In this document: positions 51,991 through 63,378 of the stretch, piece by piece | Layout: the number at the start of each line of letters is the position of its first letter | Position numbering within the stretch: position 1 is the first letter of the stretch | Assembly: GCA_977006965.1 (NCBI GenBank) | Contig: OZ345370.1 | Span: 558,001 to 622,000, forward strand | Reading direction: 5' to 3' | DNA length: 64,000 nucleotides | Source of the DNA: Phymatolithon calcareum | Taxonomy: Eukaryota; Rhodophyta; Florideophyceae; Hapalidiales | Notes under the pieces: model-generated | Told to the model about the DNA's origin: nothing | The model's database searches: none | Seen by the model: only the letters and a program-made list of their open reading frames with translations | Program-made: the position numbers and the translations under genes

Positions 51991-54290
51991 AGGAAGAAAG
52001 AAGGAATAGATTAGCGCCACCTGGACCTACAGGTGCTGCTACAATGCTTCAGAGCAGCATCAAGGCTATCCTTATTTGGTGCTGTACCGAACCAAATTTA
52101 CATTCCGCAATCAAAATTGCTAACAACAGGATAGAGTGGAAGCAACTTACGCTCTCGAATCGACGCATCACCATTAAGGGAAAATACAAAATGAATGAAC
52201 GAAACATGTTTAATATGCTGTCTCGAAAGAGTTTGGGCGAGGCAGTGCTCTGTTGCACTTAATTATCTTCAAATTCAGATTTTGGCAGGGCGTTTTTCTG
52301 GATGATTCAGAGCGGCTCTGATTTCTCTTTCAGCGTCACGAGCTGAAAAATTTCTGGGCCAAATCATGCATAGCAGGAGTCGCCGTCGTTGAATGTCTGT
52401 AAAGCACGCCCGACGCGCGGTATAAGAGCGATGCTTTCGAATACTCAAGCACAAATCGGCCTCGTGTCCTATTCTCCGCACGCGGTCCCGTCCTCATTTT
52501 GAATATCATCTCATTGAAAACTCTGGATGGTTTGATTCAAAATTATTATCATCGTATCCAATGAGAATCCAAGTTATGCCGCGCGATAGTGATGTTCGAG
52601 CATGTAAGGATGTCCAATCGAGTACTGTTCGAATTGCGTGATTGAAGTTTGAAAATATTGCCTTCAATGAAAACTGAAGAAAGTGCCAGTGGAACTTCAT
52701 TCACGCCGATGTCAGCGAGTATGGATCTTAATAATAATAATAATGAATGCTTATTCCTCTATGGGGCGCGCAAGCAGTGCTTTTTATTTTTCCTCTACTT
52801 AGATTGCGACAGGTCGTTAATCCTGCTAGCAAATTGTAAGCACGCTGCTTCGCTGCCTGTCACTCGTCATAGGACGATTCCACCAGAAACAACTGCGCTG
52901 GTTCCACGATTCGCGAGTCCACGTGGGGGACCAGAAAGTATGGATCTTGTGAATATTGAAATGGGCTGCTCGTGAAATCCTAAACCTCAAATTTGAGGTT
53001 TGAGATTATTTGCCTATTCGAATTTGCATGTGGAGCTGCATTGCCAGGAACTACAGTAGTACTCTTATTTGTTCACTCACCATACTGTTGCTGTACGTTG
53101 AACCTGATGCAGAGAGTTTTCGATTTCCGGTAGCGTCCCTACAATTGTGGACGTACTGGTCCCTCGCTTATATTTCCATAAGAGAAAGAAAGGTAGATTT
53201 TTATTTAAAAGTTACCAACGCATCTGCTGACGCATGGGGCAACTTTTTTAGGGCCAAGAGGTTTTGGCTGGATTCCATAACGCATTGACATTTGCATCTT
53301 CCTTGACTTAGCAATTCAGGAGCTGCCCAATGGCTGTCAGATCTCTACATCATCGTGTATTGTATAGTAGAGTATCCAAGATCCACTCGAGACACAATGC
53401 CAGCTTCTTCAAAGTTGAATTGGACAAAGCCGTTTCAAAAAAGCAGGCACAGAATTCTCCACACAAGATGATTTGTAGGTCACTTTCTAAGAAATCCATC
53501 GTGATTAATAGAAGAAATGGTAGTCCGAGCGCGCACCAGATTGGTCTTGATCCTTGACTTTGTCTATCCACACAGCCGTTTCTAAAGCTCTTCGCTTCTC
53601 CGACTGAAAATTCAATTTGGCTGCGCACTGAAATCTGCCAGCTCCATTAGATGGCCTGAAAATAAAAACCTGCTTCATGGCGGGAACCTATTCCGTGTTC
53701 CAACCTTTCCCAAACTTGACACTTTGTCTCTTTCCATCACCCCCCGTGAAACCTTTTACAACATCAGAAAATGTTGGTAAATCTGTTCTTCGGTATTACG
53801 TTGTTTCGTACTGTTGTACAGCTCCGGTTCCAGAATGATGACTTCATCTCCACGTTTCTGCAGCAGTTTTTACAATCATTTTTCGTCCCTATGTCCTAAC
53901 TTTGAGAACTCTGTCTCTGGGCTGCTTTGGCTTGGAAACAAGAATCTTTACAAAACCGCGAATCCAGCGTAACCTTACCTCGTGATTTCTGGCAAGACAT
54001 TGAGTCGTCCCACAGTCTATGACATCCACGAAGGGTCTAGCACCGTTCTATACGCCTATCCGTATTGTATTATGCACATCTCCCAAGTGAGGTTACCAGC
54101 GCTTGTGGAGAAGCCTAACTTTCGAGCGCCTTCCCTGCCTCCTGGACGTCCAGTTGGAGCGCGAAATTGAATATTCTTTGCTTAGATTCCCGTTTCTCTC
54201 TCAGTTTTGTAGAAGAATGATGCTCCGAAGTGGTTAATATGTTCTCAGCAGGGGTAGATGATCGTGTCAACACATGCAGTGCGAACAATT
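51991..54290. other. 2.3-kb spacer with old repeats
   Basis: No gene recognised. It contains an AAT microsatellite (52729-52744), a short palindrome (52984-53000), a dispersed repeat copy (53185-53290) and a truncated copy of the 70-aa-ORF repeat (53430-53535). Confidence 0.5.
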
Positions 54291-54563
54291 TGTTGTATAG
54301 GCTCACCATTTGAACATGTCACTCGTTTGCATTCATTCATTAGAAGAAAAGTTAACTTTTACTCCTTTATCAGCGAAACTTCAGAAAGTGCAAAGTGCCT
54401 ATCGACCAGGAACAGACTGGAGAAGAATTATATTTTATACAACAATATGATGAATCTGAACTTCCAGTACAGGAGAGCACCTCCGAAAGAATATATTTGT
54501 CGGGAAGTTGATCGAGCGATATCAAAATCGTTCAGTGGAACATCATTAAATGATTTGTTCCTT

Positions 54564-56351
54564 CTAAATCCTAATCGTGGTACCATCAAACTTCGGTAGA
54601 GTGAAGGCGAAGTTCTCTCCAAATGTCAGCTTCTGCTCCTCCAAAATTCCAATTCCGATTTCTTCACCAAGAAGAATCGATTCGAACGCATCGGAGAAGT
54701 AATGTACACCGGCCATGTTGCGACCAATGGAAATGTTCTCCGCCAGCTTATTGAGTTCACCGGTAACTGAAAGCTTGCCCGTGAAAGATGATTTCTTCAA
54801 TGTATCGTTCTCGACATCCACCTCGAACACATTCTCCAACTCGTAATCAGAATCGAAGAACGCCTTCAAAACTGTCACACATGCACCGGCAACGACACCA
54901 TGCCCAGATCCGTAAGACGGATGCATGGGACTACCTTCACTGAATGCCATGGGAAGAAGGAAGGATTTGTCCGGATTGGGGTCACCGGCAGCCACATTGT
55001 TGATGAAGTTGTTTTCCTCCACCTTTTCCAATATCGGTCCAATATCACCCACCAGCTTGTCCACTTCGGGGAACTGAACATTCCCTTTCAAAGCCGCCTT
55101 CTTGTTCACATTAACAAGACCTCCGAGAGCCTCAGGACGCAGGCGTCTATGTACATTGAACTTCTGGAAACGAACAGCCTTCAATGCACGGGTCGCCACC
55201 TCGGTTACAAGACTGAGGATGTGGGGATCTCCGAAATTCGTGAAACCTTCCTGGTTATCAATCTTGTCCGGAGCTTGGAAGGGAAGGCCAGCATCAAATG
55301 GTACACCATTTGCCAACAGAATGATACATGCATTGAGGTACGCCTCATACAATGCATCGAAATGTACCCAAGTGGCAAGATCACGCATGGTTGCAAACAA
55401 CCTCTTGCCAGGCTCATACACCTCAAGTCCACGGAGGTCAGCGGCGTCTTGCACATCCAAGAACACATCCATGTCGGTCATGAAGTCCTTACCGGGAACA
55501 GCAATACGAACTCGTTGATTGATAGTGATGGAACCGTATGCAATGATACCATCAAACTCATCGCCAGCATTCGGACTCACAAACTCTTTCACGCCAACAG
55601 TGGCACTTCCGAGTTGTTTGCTTCCGATGATGAGAAACTGACTGAGAAACGGACCAACGGTAGTTCCGGGAAGAATACCACGGAAGAGGTTATCGATAGT
55701 CACTGTTCCGCGACGTCTCCTAATTTCTTCAGGAGTGTCACCAACTTTGGCGGGTTTCGAAAACCACTCAAGACTGTTAAGTTGTTCGATAGCGAAGTCG
55801 AAGAACTCTTTGCATTCCGGTGTGTTCCATGCCGGGAATGGAATATCGCGAGCAAGGGCCATGAGGTAAAGTTCGGCGGCTTCGGCGATGAGTTCCGGAC
55901 TGGAAAGCGTGGGAGCTGGAGGCATGGAAACTGACTGTGCATCTGGCCCCTCGAGATCGAAAGTGAGACCGGCAGCCATAGATTCCCAACCTCTTACTTC
56001 TACCTCAAGGCTCTTGGCGAGCTCGGATCTCCAGATTGGCTTGCCAAACTCATCACGAGCAGGTCCAAGAGCGAGCTTGGCGATCTCCTCTGGGTCACCA
56101 CTATCGGTGGCACGGACAAAATCGGCAAAGTCAAGTGGATCGGCGACAGCTCCAAGGTCGGTATGCTTGAGACCTTTTGTGAAAGAGGCGATGTGACTGG
56201 GGGCACCTGTTACGGGGTCACGGAACTTGAACTCCTCACCGTTGGCGACGGACTCATCGATACCGCGATCTCGAGCAAGCTCTGCTGCTGCAACACGGGT
56301 CTCGAAGGAGGCCTTTGCCCTGGACTCTTGGGAGATGATCCTAATCGGCAT
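54564..56351 (-). CDS. Vanadium-dependent bromoperoxidase 3
   Basis: 595 aa, single exon, about 99% identical to copy 2 in protein and almost the same at silent sites (for example one difference in the roughly 250 bases 54580-54830). The vanadate ligands are the same: Lys397, Arg405, His477, Ser482, Gly483, His484, Arg544, His550. The same TATA box lies at 56434-56443. Beyond about 140 nt upstream, and just past the stop codon, similarity to copy 2 falls to roughly 75-80%. So the coding region has been homogenised, probably by gene conversion, after an older duplication. Same reaction as copies 1 and 2. Confidence 0.96.
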   Translation of the reverse strand: MPIRIISQESRAKASFETRVAAAELARDRGIDESVANGEEFKFRDPVTGAPSHIASFTKGLKHTDLGAVADPLDFADFVRATDSGDPEEIAKLALGPARDEFGKPIWRSELAKSLEVEVRGWESMAAGLTFDLEGPDAQSVSMPPAPTLSSPELIAEAAELYLMALARDIPFPAWNTPECKEFFDFAIEQLNSLEWFSKPAKVGDTPEEIRRRRGTVTIDNLFRGILPGTTVGPFLSQFLIIGSKQLGSATVGVKEFVSPNAGDEFDGIIAYGSITINQRVRIAVPGKDFMTDMDVFLDVQDAADLRGLEVYEPGKRLFATMRDLATWVHFDALYEAYLNACIILLANGVPFDAGLPFQAPDKIDNQEGFTNFGDPHILSLVTEVATRALKAVRFQKFNVHRRLRPEALGGLVNVNKKAALKGNVQFPEVDKLVGDIGPILEKVEENNFINNVAAGDPNPDKSFLLPMAFSEGSPMHPSYGSGHGVVAGACVTVLKAFFDSDYELENVFEVDVENDTLKKSSFTGKLSVTGELNKLAENISIGRNMAGVHYFSDAFESILLGEEIGIGILEEQKLTFGENFAFTLPKFDGTTIRI

Positions 56352-56433
56352 GATGATGGTTGTGGATTTGAGGGTAGTGTGTTGTGATGGATTGTGTTGG
56401 ATGATGGATGTGGAAATCGAAGGACGACGGTTG

Positions 56434-56443
56434 TTCTTATAGA
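56434..56443 (-). promoter_or_regulatory. TATA box of bromoperoxidase 3
   Basis: TCTATAAGAA on the minus strand, same position relative to the ATG as in copy 2. Confidence 0.6.
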
Positions 56444-57189
56444 GATGTTGAAGACTTTAATTGTGGTAAGGCTCTGTTGGAATGCAGACTTTGGATGCTC
56501 GATGTGTATGATAATCTTGGTCTGCGCAGTGGTATGCGTGGTGGAGTAGCAATAGGAGGAGAAATTAGAGCGATTGTGCGGGATTGTATTCTTTCTGCCA
56601 AGGGTGACAATGAAGGAGTGCAAAAAAACACGATTCTGCATTGGATGCATGGTACATCGATCGAATTGTTTTGTACAGCATTCTGCAATTCCCCCGATAT
56701 GAGGTCAACAGCAGCGTTTCAAGGGGCCAAGGCTGCTGGATACACTGCAACATTTTAATGTTGCTTGTATGTAAAAATCCGGCACGCCACTAAAAAGCGA
56801 GTCTGAGATTGCCTGGCCACACTTGAGCAACGCTTAGCATTACTCTTCGTCGCTCGTCCATTCTTAGGATTTGTTCAAGCCTGGTTACTTCATTGTTTTC
56901 CTATAAGGACAGAGATTCGACTTTGTGAGAGTGGGACGGTCTCGGTGGGTTATTTTTTGTTCTACGGTTCGTGCGCTTTATTGAGACGGCTTTGCTCCAA
57001 TGTCTACGACGTGGCCAAAGTTATTATGCGGAGAAAATCAAGAGAGACCTATATAAGCTCCCAGAATATCTAGCAAGTTCTGATCGAATCTCGTGAACAC
57101 CTATTTATGATCACAGCGGTGAGTTAGAATGCTCGAAAAACTAAACGCGCTAGCAGGCTTGAGCACATCTGTGTCAGGGTTTCGTCTCA

Positions 57190-57545
57190 TCTATGGGCAA
57201 TGGAACACTCAGCGGCACCAAGCAGTGAGGATGAAAGAAAGCAGGAACAGAACTCTCTGTGCAAGATGGTTTGTAGGTCAGTTTCCAAGAAATCCTCTGG
57301 AATTAATAGAAGAAATGGGCAGTCAAGGAGCATGGGCAGTTAGAATACTGAAGGGCATCCTGAGGAAGCCAACATGGGCCCCAAGAGAGGAGACCAACGT
57401 GGCCCGAGCCATCGACGCGATACTGAGTAATTCTGATTAAGGAACCGAAATTTCGAGTGCAGTAGAATGTTAACAAAGGTGCCGAATTTCCTCACGTGGG
57501 ACACATGCTACCTTCTCAATAAATCCACTTAATTACGAGGAACGC
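57190..57545 (+). mobile_element. Retroelement 3' fragment with ~70-codon ORF, best copy
   Basis: Contains the frame ending at 57440: LCARWFVGQFPRNPLELIEE, MGSQGAWAVRILKGILRKPT, ending AIDAILSNSD. It is followed by a 3' region ending CTCAATAAATCCACTTAATTA. It is the counterpart of 33240-33595. Confidence 0.6.
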
Positions 57546-58188
57546 TCAGCGTTCGAATGAAGATCATACTGGATGAGAAAATTTTTGGATACATGGACGT
57601 AGATTTGTTGCTTTGTCAACAGTAGATATGTATGTCCCTTCGCCCACAACCTATAAGGGCTGTCAACCAACATTTCGAAAGAAAATATCTGGAAATGGGC
57701 CAATTTTAATGGCAGGGATTGGATTTCTGTTTTATTGAAGCTCCCCTTTGTCAATTCTCGTTGAACCTGAGAGACTTCAATCCTTCGCTTTCTTTTAAGT
57801 AGTTGACTTCGGAGATTTTCTTTAGACAGTAACAACTGCCATTTCCGGAATCTCTTTTTGAATATCTGTTCACGCCGGTACACATGCGCGCCGAGCAAAT
57901 CAAGATAGAACAGGACACGGCCAGCGTGGCAGAGTTCATGCATCACTGGCTAGCGGGAGCGGCAGCGCTCGGTCACATCGGCCGTTATTCCCGATCCGCT
58001 CAGCTCCTCGGTCTGGAATGCCTTGTCCCTTGCAGGCCATGGGAGCAATTAACGGCATATTTATTGGGGGTCGTCGTGAGAGTGCAATTGCTACGGCAAT
58101 AACTGTCGCGGTACCAAAAGCTACTGCAATAACTCTCAAGCTCCCAATATACTGGTATTTTGCATTGAGCGCAATCGGAGTCGAGAAC

Positions 58189-59790
58189 TTACATAGTCTG
58201 CAGTTCCTCTTGTTCGGCATCTTCCTCCACCCTTTTAGCAACAATATCGCTACGTGCGCTTGACATAGCAACCACGACGGTCTTCGCATCCCAATAGCCT
58301 CGATTAACTTTGAGGAACAAAAGAGACTCAAATAATAAAGGGGTCATGCTTTGCCTGTTGCTCGCCAATATTCCACCAGCGAGTGAGAACAGAGGCTCGA
58401 TTTCTGCCGATGAACCGATGATGAAATCTAGATTCATGTAACGGTTTTCAGTACTTCGGCGGCGTCGCTTCCGTTTCTCAAAAATCTCAGCCATAGATAG
58501 TGATCCATCGTCCTCGTCCGCATGATTACCGTTCGCATTCGTATCAACTGGCTTCTTAAGAGTTGCACAAGCCGCTCTTTCTTCGTCAGTCAGTGTGTCG
58601 ATTTCGTTTCGTTGAATTTTGACAACGCCTGATTCGAAGCCTGAACTTGGCGAGTCAACGGAATGAAGTGCGATATACTCATTATTGAGATTGCACCCAT
58701 ACATCTGTGCTTCTGGATGACCCTTTTGAACCTCAATCGTGTCGCCCAGTGTGTCCAACAGAAGACGACAATGTTCCAGGATAGCTCCTCTTCTCTGCAA
58801 AGCTTTCTTGACGGTGTTGATACCATTGAGATACCGAGAAAGCTGCTTGCACTGCGCGCGAAAACGCGGAGTACGCGATATGGTGAGCTCCAGACAGTCG
58901 GTATCCGCAATTTCTTCCAGCTCGTTTCGTATGCGATTGAAACGAGTCACCATAGAACACAAACCTGACCAACGCGTAGCAGAAGGGAGTATCGGTGCAA
59001 GATCAGATAAACGGTACAGCATAGCACGGTTCTTGATACTGCCTTTGCAGTCTCTCATAGTGGTGCGAACAGAATCGAGAGTACGCTGTAAAACCGGAGA
59101 TGAGACCATGCCATTAACTTCAAGAGCGAGCTTGTGGTTGCAGCAAACCACGTGTGGAATGCTCATCCTTGTAGCGATGCATTTGTTCAATGCGCAGCTG
59201 TACGCAATCTGAAAGACGGCCCATTGATGAACGTCGACATGGTAGTAATTGAAGATGGATTCCATCTGGCGGATGTGAGTTTCCGTATCGAATGACGTTG
59301 CATGCGGGCTCTTGATTTCTCCTTCGGCATCACGTTTCGCAATCGGAGAGATGGACAGCAAAGGCATAACTAGTTCTTCGCGAAACGATGCAAGCCCACC
59401 GTCAACGAATTCAACCTTCTTCATGAACACAGCAAATATTCCTAGAAAGTGAGACCCGTTCTTCGTCCATGCATCATGCATCACAGCGCCTCTTGTTCCT
59501 TCCAAGTCCTTTCTCACTCCCTTCTCAGCTATTTCCACCAACTTAAACACCGTCTCCCGGAACGCCTTGATCGAAATGCGCTCACTGAACTTGCTGAAGT
59601 CTCGGAATCGAGCATTCTCGACGTACGTGATAGGGAGAGATAGCGAGACAATTATGTCGATGTAGTGAAACAAAGCACGTTCGTGATCTGTGTTAGATAG
59701 GTTCGCCTCGAAGTACGACGAAATTCGTCCATCTTCTCCATCCTGTGTGAAAGCGTTGAACTCTCGCGGTACAGTTCCATCAACTTGGCC
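58189..59790 (-). pseudogene. hAT transposase, main part
   Basis: A 494-codon frame (58189-59673) that extends upstream in register to about 59790 (EFNAFTQDGEDGRISSYFEA, then NLSNTDHERALFHYIDIIVS). It shows HVVCCNHKLALEVN and LPSATRWSGLCSMVTRFNRI. The hAT dimerisation tail is SAEIEPLFSLAGGILASNRQ, followed by LLFESLLFLKVNRGYWDAKTV. The zinc-finger N-terminal part is in a different frame, so the gene carries a frameshift or an unrecognised intron near 59690-59790. It is full length otherwise, suggesting quite recent activity. Confidence 0.8.
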
Positions 59791-60026
59791 TCATCGCCAC
59801 TTGCAACACAAGAAATCAAATGCGAGTATGGGTTTGTCCACCCAGTTCCTTTCTCGAAAGATACGACCGGAGGGGTGTTTTTGCAACGGTTCTTTCTCGG
59901 GCACGCGTATACCCAGCAACTCATTTCGCGAGCGCTCCCTTTTCGCGAGGTAACCTTCTTCACGGTGTCAGGATCTCGTGTCATGAGCGCTTTCACGACA
60001 TGTTCTCGCTTCAGTCGTGCGGCCAT
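59652..60026 (-). pseudogene. hAT transposase N-terminal BED-like finger part
   Basis: 125 codons starting MAARLKREHVVKAL. CWVYACPRKNRC...WTNPYSHLISCV has the Cys/His spacing of a BED-type DNA-binding finger. It is followed by GDEAKLMELYRE, after which the frame departs from the transposase body. Together with 58189-59790 it would make one transposase. Confidence 0.65.
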
Positions 60027-60702
60027 CGGTCGGTCGAGTGTGCAACCCCGGAAGGAGGGGTGTGAACGATGAGGGAATTTCCACTATGACATCAGTTCGA
60101 CCGTGGAAACGACGCATACAGCTAGAATAGAAGAGCGAGTTTGTTTCGATGAGTGGTACGCTTATCGACAGATATAACTCAGATCTGCTAGCCAATACGT
60201 ACTGCAATTGTTTACGACGGAGCAGTTTACGTTGCCATTGGAAACGACGGGCCAATTTACGGAAATAGCAGTATATTGCCGTAAATTGCAGTACCAGTAT
60301 ACTGCTCCCATGCCCTGGTCCCTTGTGTTTACGACCGACCTTGCATACTCCGAGTTTCGAAGATCCTCTTCCGTCGGGAAGATTCCCTTTCCCGATTTTT
60401 CTGTCAACTTGCGTAGTAGTATGATTTTTTTTGTTCCCGCGTTTTCTTGTTTTTCAATTTCATTGCATTCATGGCAATTGCCGAGCGGTAATTACCCCAG
60501 CCTAGATTACGGCCGACTCCGCTAATGCAGAGCTGTCCTTCAGCAGCTGGATCTGCGATGGCTAAAAATAAAAGCTTGAATGCACCTTCCCATGTGGGGA
60601 GGGGGTAACCATTTCTGGTGCCGAATTTGTCGCTGGCGAGACATGCGCGGACGCGAGCCCAGGCGGGAGTACGGACAATATCGGAAAGTCGTTGCTTGGG
60701 CA

Positions 60703-61545
60703 CTATGTTTGAGATAACTGTGAGAGCTTCATCGAGTTCGGTATCTTCGTTTCTTGCTTGCTCTTGCCAGGGGTATGGGAAGCGGTGAAATAACCAGTTC
60801 GTGTAAAGAAGGCGGTGCCTGTTTTTTTGAAAGATGGTAGCTCGTTCTTGATGAGCTGAGGAGGGATCAGGCCCTCCCGTCCAGGGGCTTTATGAGGGAG
60901 ACATGCATCCCATTCTTCTTTTGCGTTCTTTTGCGTTCTTGCGTTTACATTTGTTTTAGCATCTAGGTTGCGCGCAAATCCCTCTGTGTAGGTACAGAGA
61001 AGAGCTTTGTGAAGCACATCGTTTATCACGTTCAATATTGCCAGTCGTGTTGTGCCTCGGGAAGCTCAAGTGCCTGTTTTCTTCGAAATTTCTGTGCTGT
61101 TATGAACTTGGAGCTCATTGCACGGGGTGCCGAACGTTCTTGAAAACAGATTGCGCTGTAGAGCGTCCTGCGCGCGAAGGATGTTACTCGTCAGGTATGC
61201 GAACGGGAGAATATACTCCGTCATTGGCCGGACGAGCAAGTTATATAGTCTTAAGAAGCCTTTTCCGTGGAGTCCGATGTTTCCGAGAACCATCAATCGA
61301 TTCTTTGCAGCATCTATTCTGGAATGCGTAGAAGTTTCTATTACGCCGTTCGAAGATATGGACATGCCCAAGTATGTAGTTTCGGACACAGTGTCGATTT
61401 CTTTTCTTGCAAGAACGAATTTAAGGCTTTCGTTTGCACCATTGAGAGTTATGACGCAACTCTTCCCGACATTTGCATTCCAAACTATCTCCACTAGAGC
61501 TGTGGCCGGTCGAAAAATCATGGTTTTCATATAATTGCGAAGCAC
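60703..61545 (-). pseudogene. LINE reverse transcriptase fragment, second copy
   Basis: The 61545-61066 frame has VCETTYLGMSISSNG-like sequence (SETTYLGMSISSNGVIE) and LRLYNLLVRPMTEYILPF, typical of the part after the reverse-transcriptase palm. A frameshift follows near 61050. The frame 61035-60703 matches the end of the 25.8-kb copy (NVNARTQKNAKEEWDACLP). Confidence 0.75.
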
Positions 61546-63378
61546 AGGTGTGTAATGCTGTAAAGTCCGTATGTAGTTCGTTTCTACCCAGTTAAGACCG
61601 GGGTTTATGTAAAAAATTGAGCATTATATGAAACGGGGTTCTGCGTTTAGTCTGTTGAACACCAGGCTTGTGAAACGAAGAAAAATCAGGAAGGAGCACG
61701 CTGTAAGACGGTTCGAACCAAGTTAAGAACAGGCTTTATGCGCAAAGCTGCAGAGGAAACCGGAGATTGCGGATGGATTGCACAGTACTTGCTGACACAT
61801 GTAAGGGCTAATTCTCGGACGGATCAACGTCGCAGAGGTCGGTAAGATGCGGGAGCGGTTTTGCTCTAACCGAGTAAAATCGACGAATTGCGAATAAAAT
61901 AAACTAGGTGCAACCATATTGCTTGCCCTTGAAGCAGAAGTAATCGCGGATCAAGCCATAAGGAAAGAAGGCTCTAGCAGCTTAATTTCATACATAGAAC
62001 AGTATGCAATCGGAGTGCAACGGACGAACGACCTGTTCTTCTACGGAAAATGGGGCCATGAGGAACGCCGAAAGAGAGACAGGAAACACTCGTTTTATGG
62101 AACCGGAAGAATGTTCTAGAAAACTGTTTCTCTACGGTACTACTGTAGGTGGAACTAAGTACGGCCTTGTATCCATATCACTGCGCGTGTCGCAAAGTAC
62201 GGTGAAGCATCGTGGGGACAATAGATGTTCCTTGCACTCTTTTCCCCCTCTTGCCGCACGAAACCCGCAAATTGTGCAATGGAAAGCAAAGAAATCGTTA
62301 GAGGATGAATGGCAAGGGTGAGATTTCCAGAGGGACACAAGAACGCTTTCAGCCACAGTTCGAAGAAGAGGAACAGATATGCGCACCTACTAAATGAATC
62401 AAAAGACCCTGGGCGAATGCAGTAGAGCAGTAAGAGATTGGTCGAAGAATACAAAGTCAGATTTGAAAATTACAGAATTTCGAGCGGTGTATCTGGCGCA
62501 AAATTTAGAATCACAGATTATTGAGAGGAGTAAGGGCGGAAATCGCCCGAAGATCTGTCCAGAGCTGAGAAGAATGAAGAAGAATAGAATTGATCAACAA
62601 AATGAGTGACATTAAGAAGATGCCAATCCGTATGTTGAACTTACCACGTTGGCGAAACGCTTTATTGCTAGAAGCCTTTCTGTAGATCTCAAAGATTAAT
62701 TTGGAATCCACTGTGCAATCCGAAAAAGGTAAAGACAAATGGCGAAATGGTCAGACCTTGCAAGAATACATTCGCATCTCCTGGCACAAGTGGAAGAGGA
62801 ACAATCATGGGTGTTGCAATGTACAATGGTTTCCTTGGACAAATACTTCGATCTCTTGTGAATGTTGTCCGGATGAGAAAGAATATTTGTGAAGGCAAGA
62901 GTGGACAACCGGTCGCAGATAGATTACACGCCGAACGAAGGCGAAATTCGAGGCTCACACCAGCTGTCGACGCTTTAGATTTTTGGTCGCGTTCTTTGAC
63001 ATGTTAAGGAGTGGTATAGTGATGGGCGTAGGGATAAGGGACGCTGTTATATAGGCATTCGCCGACGAGTGACTCTTCCAGAAAGTGATGTTCGGCAGCA
63101 TTCACATTCATTGACCGCCGCCCACGACGCATCAACCAGTTTCGCGCTATGAAATGATTTCAATATATTGTAGATCATGTACACAGTGCAATGCATGAAG
63201 TGTCATTACATGCACATCATGTATACATTTTCTGTGCATGAAGCGTGGGTACTAGTGGTTAAACCCCGTATCAAGACGGACTAAGAGGAAAATCAATAGT
63301 GTAAGCAAATATGAAGGAGGCCTGTTTGGATGAAATGAAAGATATGATTGTTGCGCTACGGACCTACAAGTGGAGAAA
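61546..63378. other. 1.8 kb without a recognised gene
   Basis: Several moderate plus-strand frames (61919-62119, 62004-62321, 62394-62609, 62747-63007) have protein-like composition but no recognised motif and no continuity. They may be remains of a gene or transposon related to the frame at the right edge. Near 63200-63245 an imperfect repeat of GTGCATGAAG/CATGTA type occurs. Confidence 0.35.

Larger units (their letters stand above)
58145..60304 (-). mobile_element. hAT-type DNA transposon, 2.16 kb
   Basis: Candidate terminal inverted repeats: CAATATACTGGTA at 58145-58157 and CAGTATACTGGTA read inward from 60304-60292 (12 of 13 match). GCTCCC borders both ends, overlapping the repeat ends by a base or two, which may be a remnant of the target duplication. 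The transposase starts and stops just inside. The TIR assignment was made by eye. Confidence 0.6.
57700..61545 (-). mobile_element. LINE copy interrupted by a 2.8-kb insertion
   Basis: The LINE 3' region (57700-57867) and its continuation (60685-61545) match the LINE at 24.5-26.4 kb, where these parts are contiguous (TTTTTGAATATCGGAAAGTCG near 25650). Bases 57868-60684 are therefore inserted; AATATC is present on both sides. The insert contains the hAT element at 58145-60304 plus flanking sequence of unknown origin. Confidence 0.8.

Noticed and set aside
41403-56351. Bacterial contamination as the source of the haloperoxidases
   Set aside because: The proteins follow the full-length red algal type, and the same window carries spliced nuclear genes and eukaryotic LINE, SINE and hAT elements.
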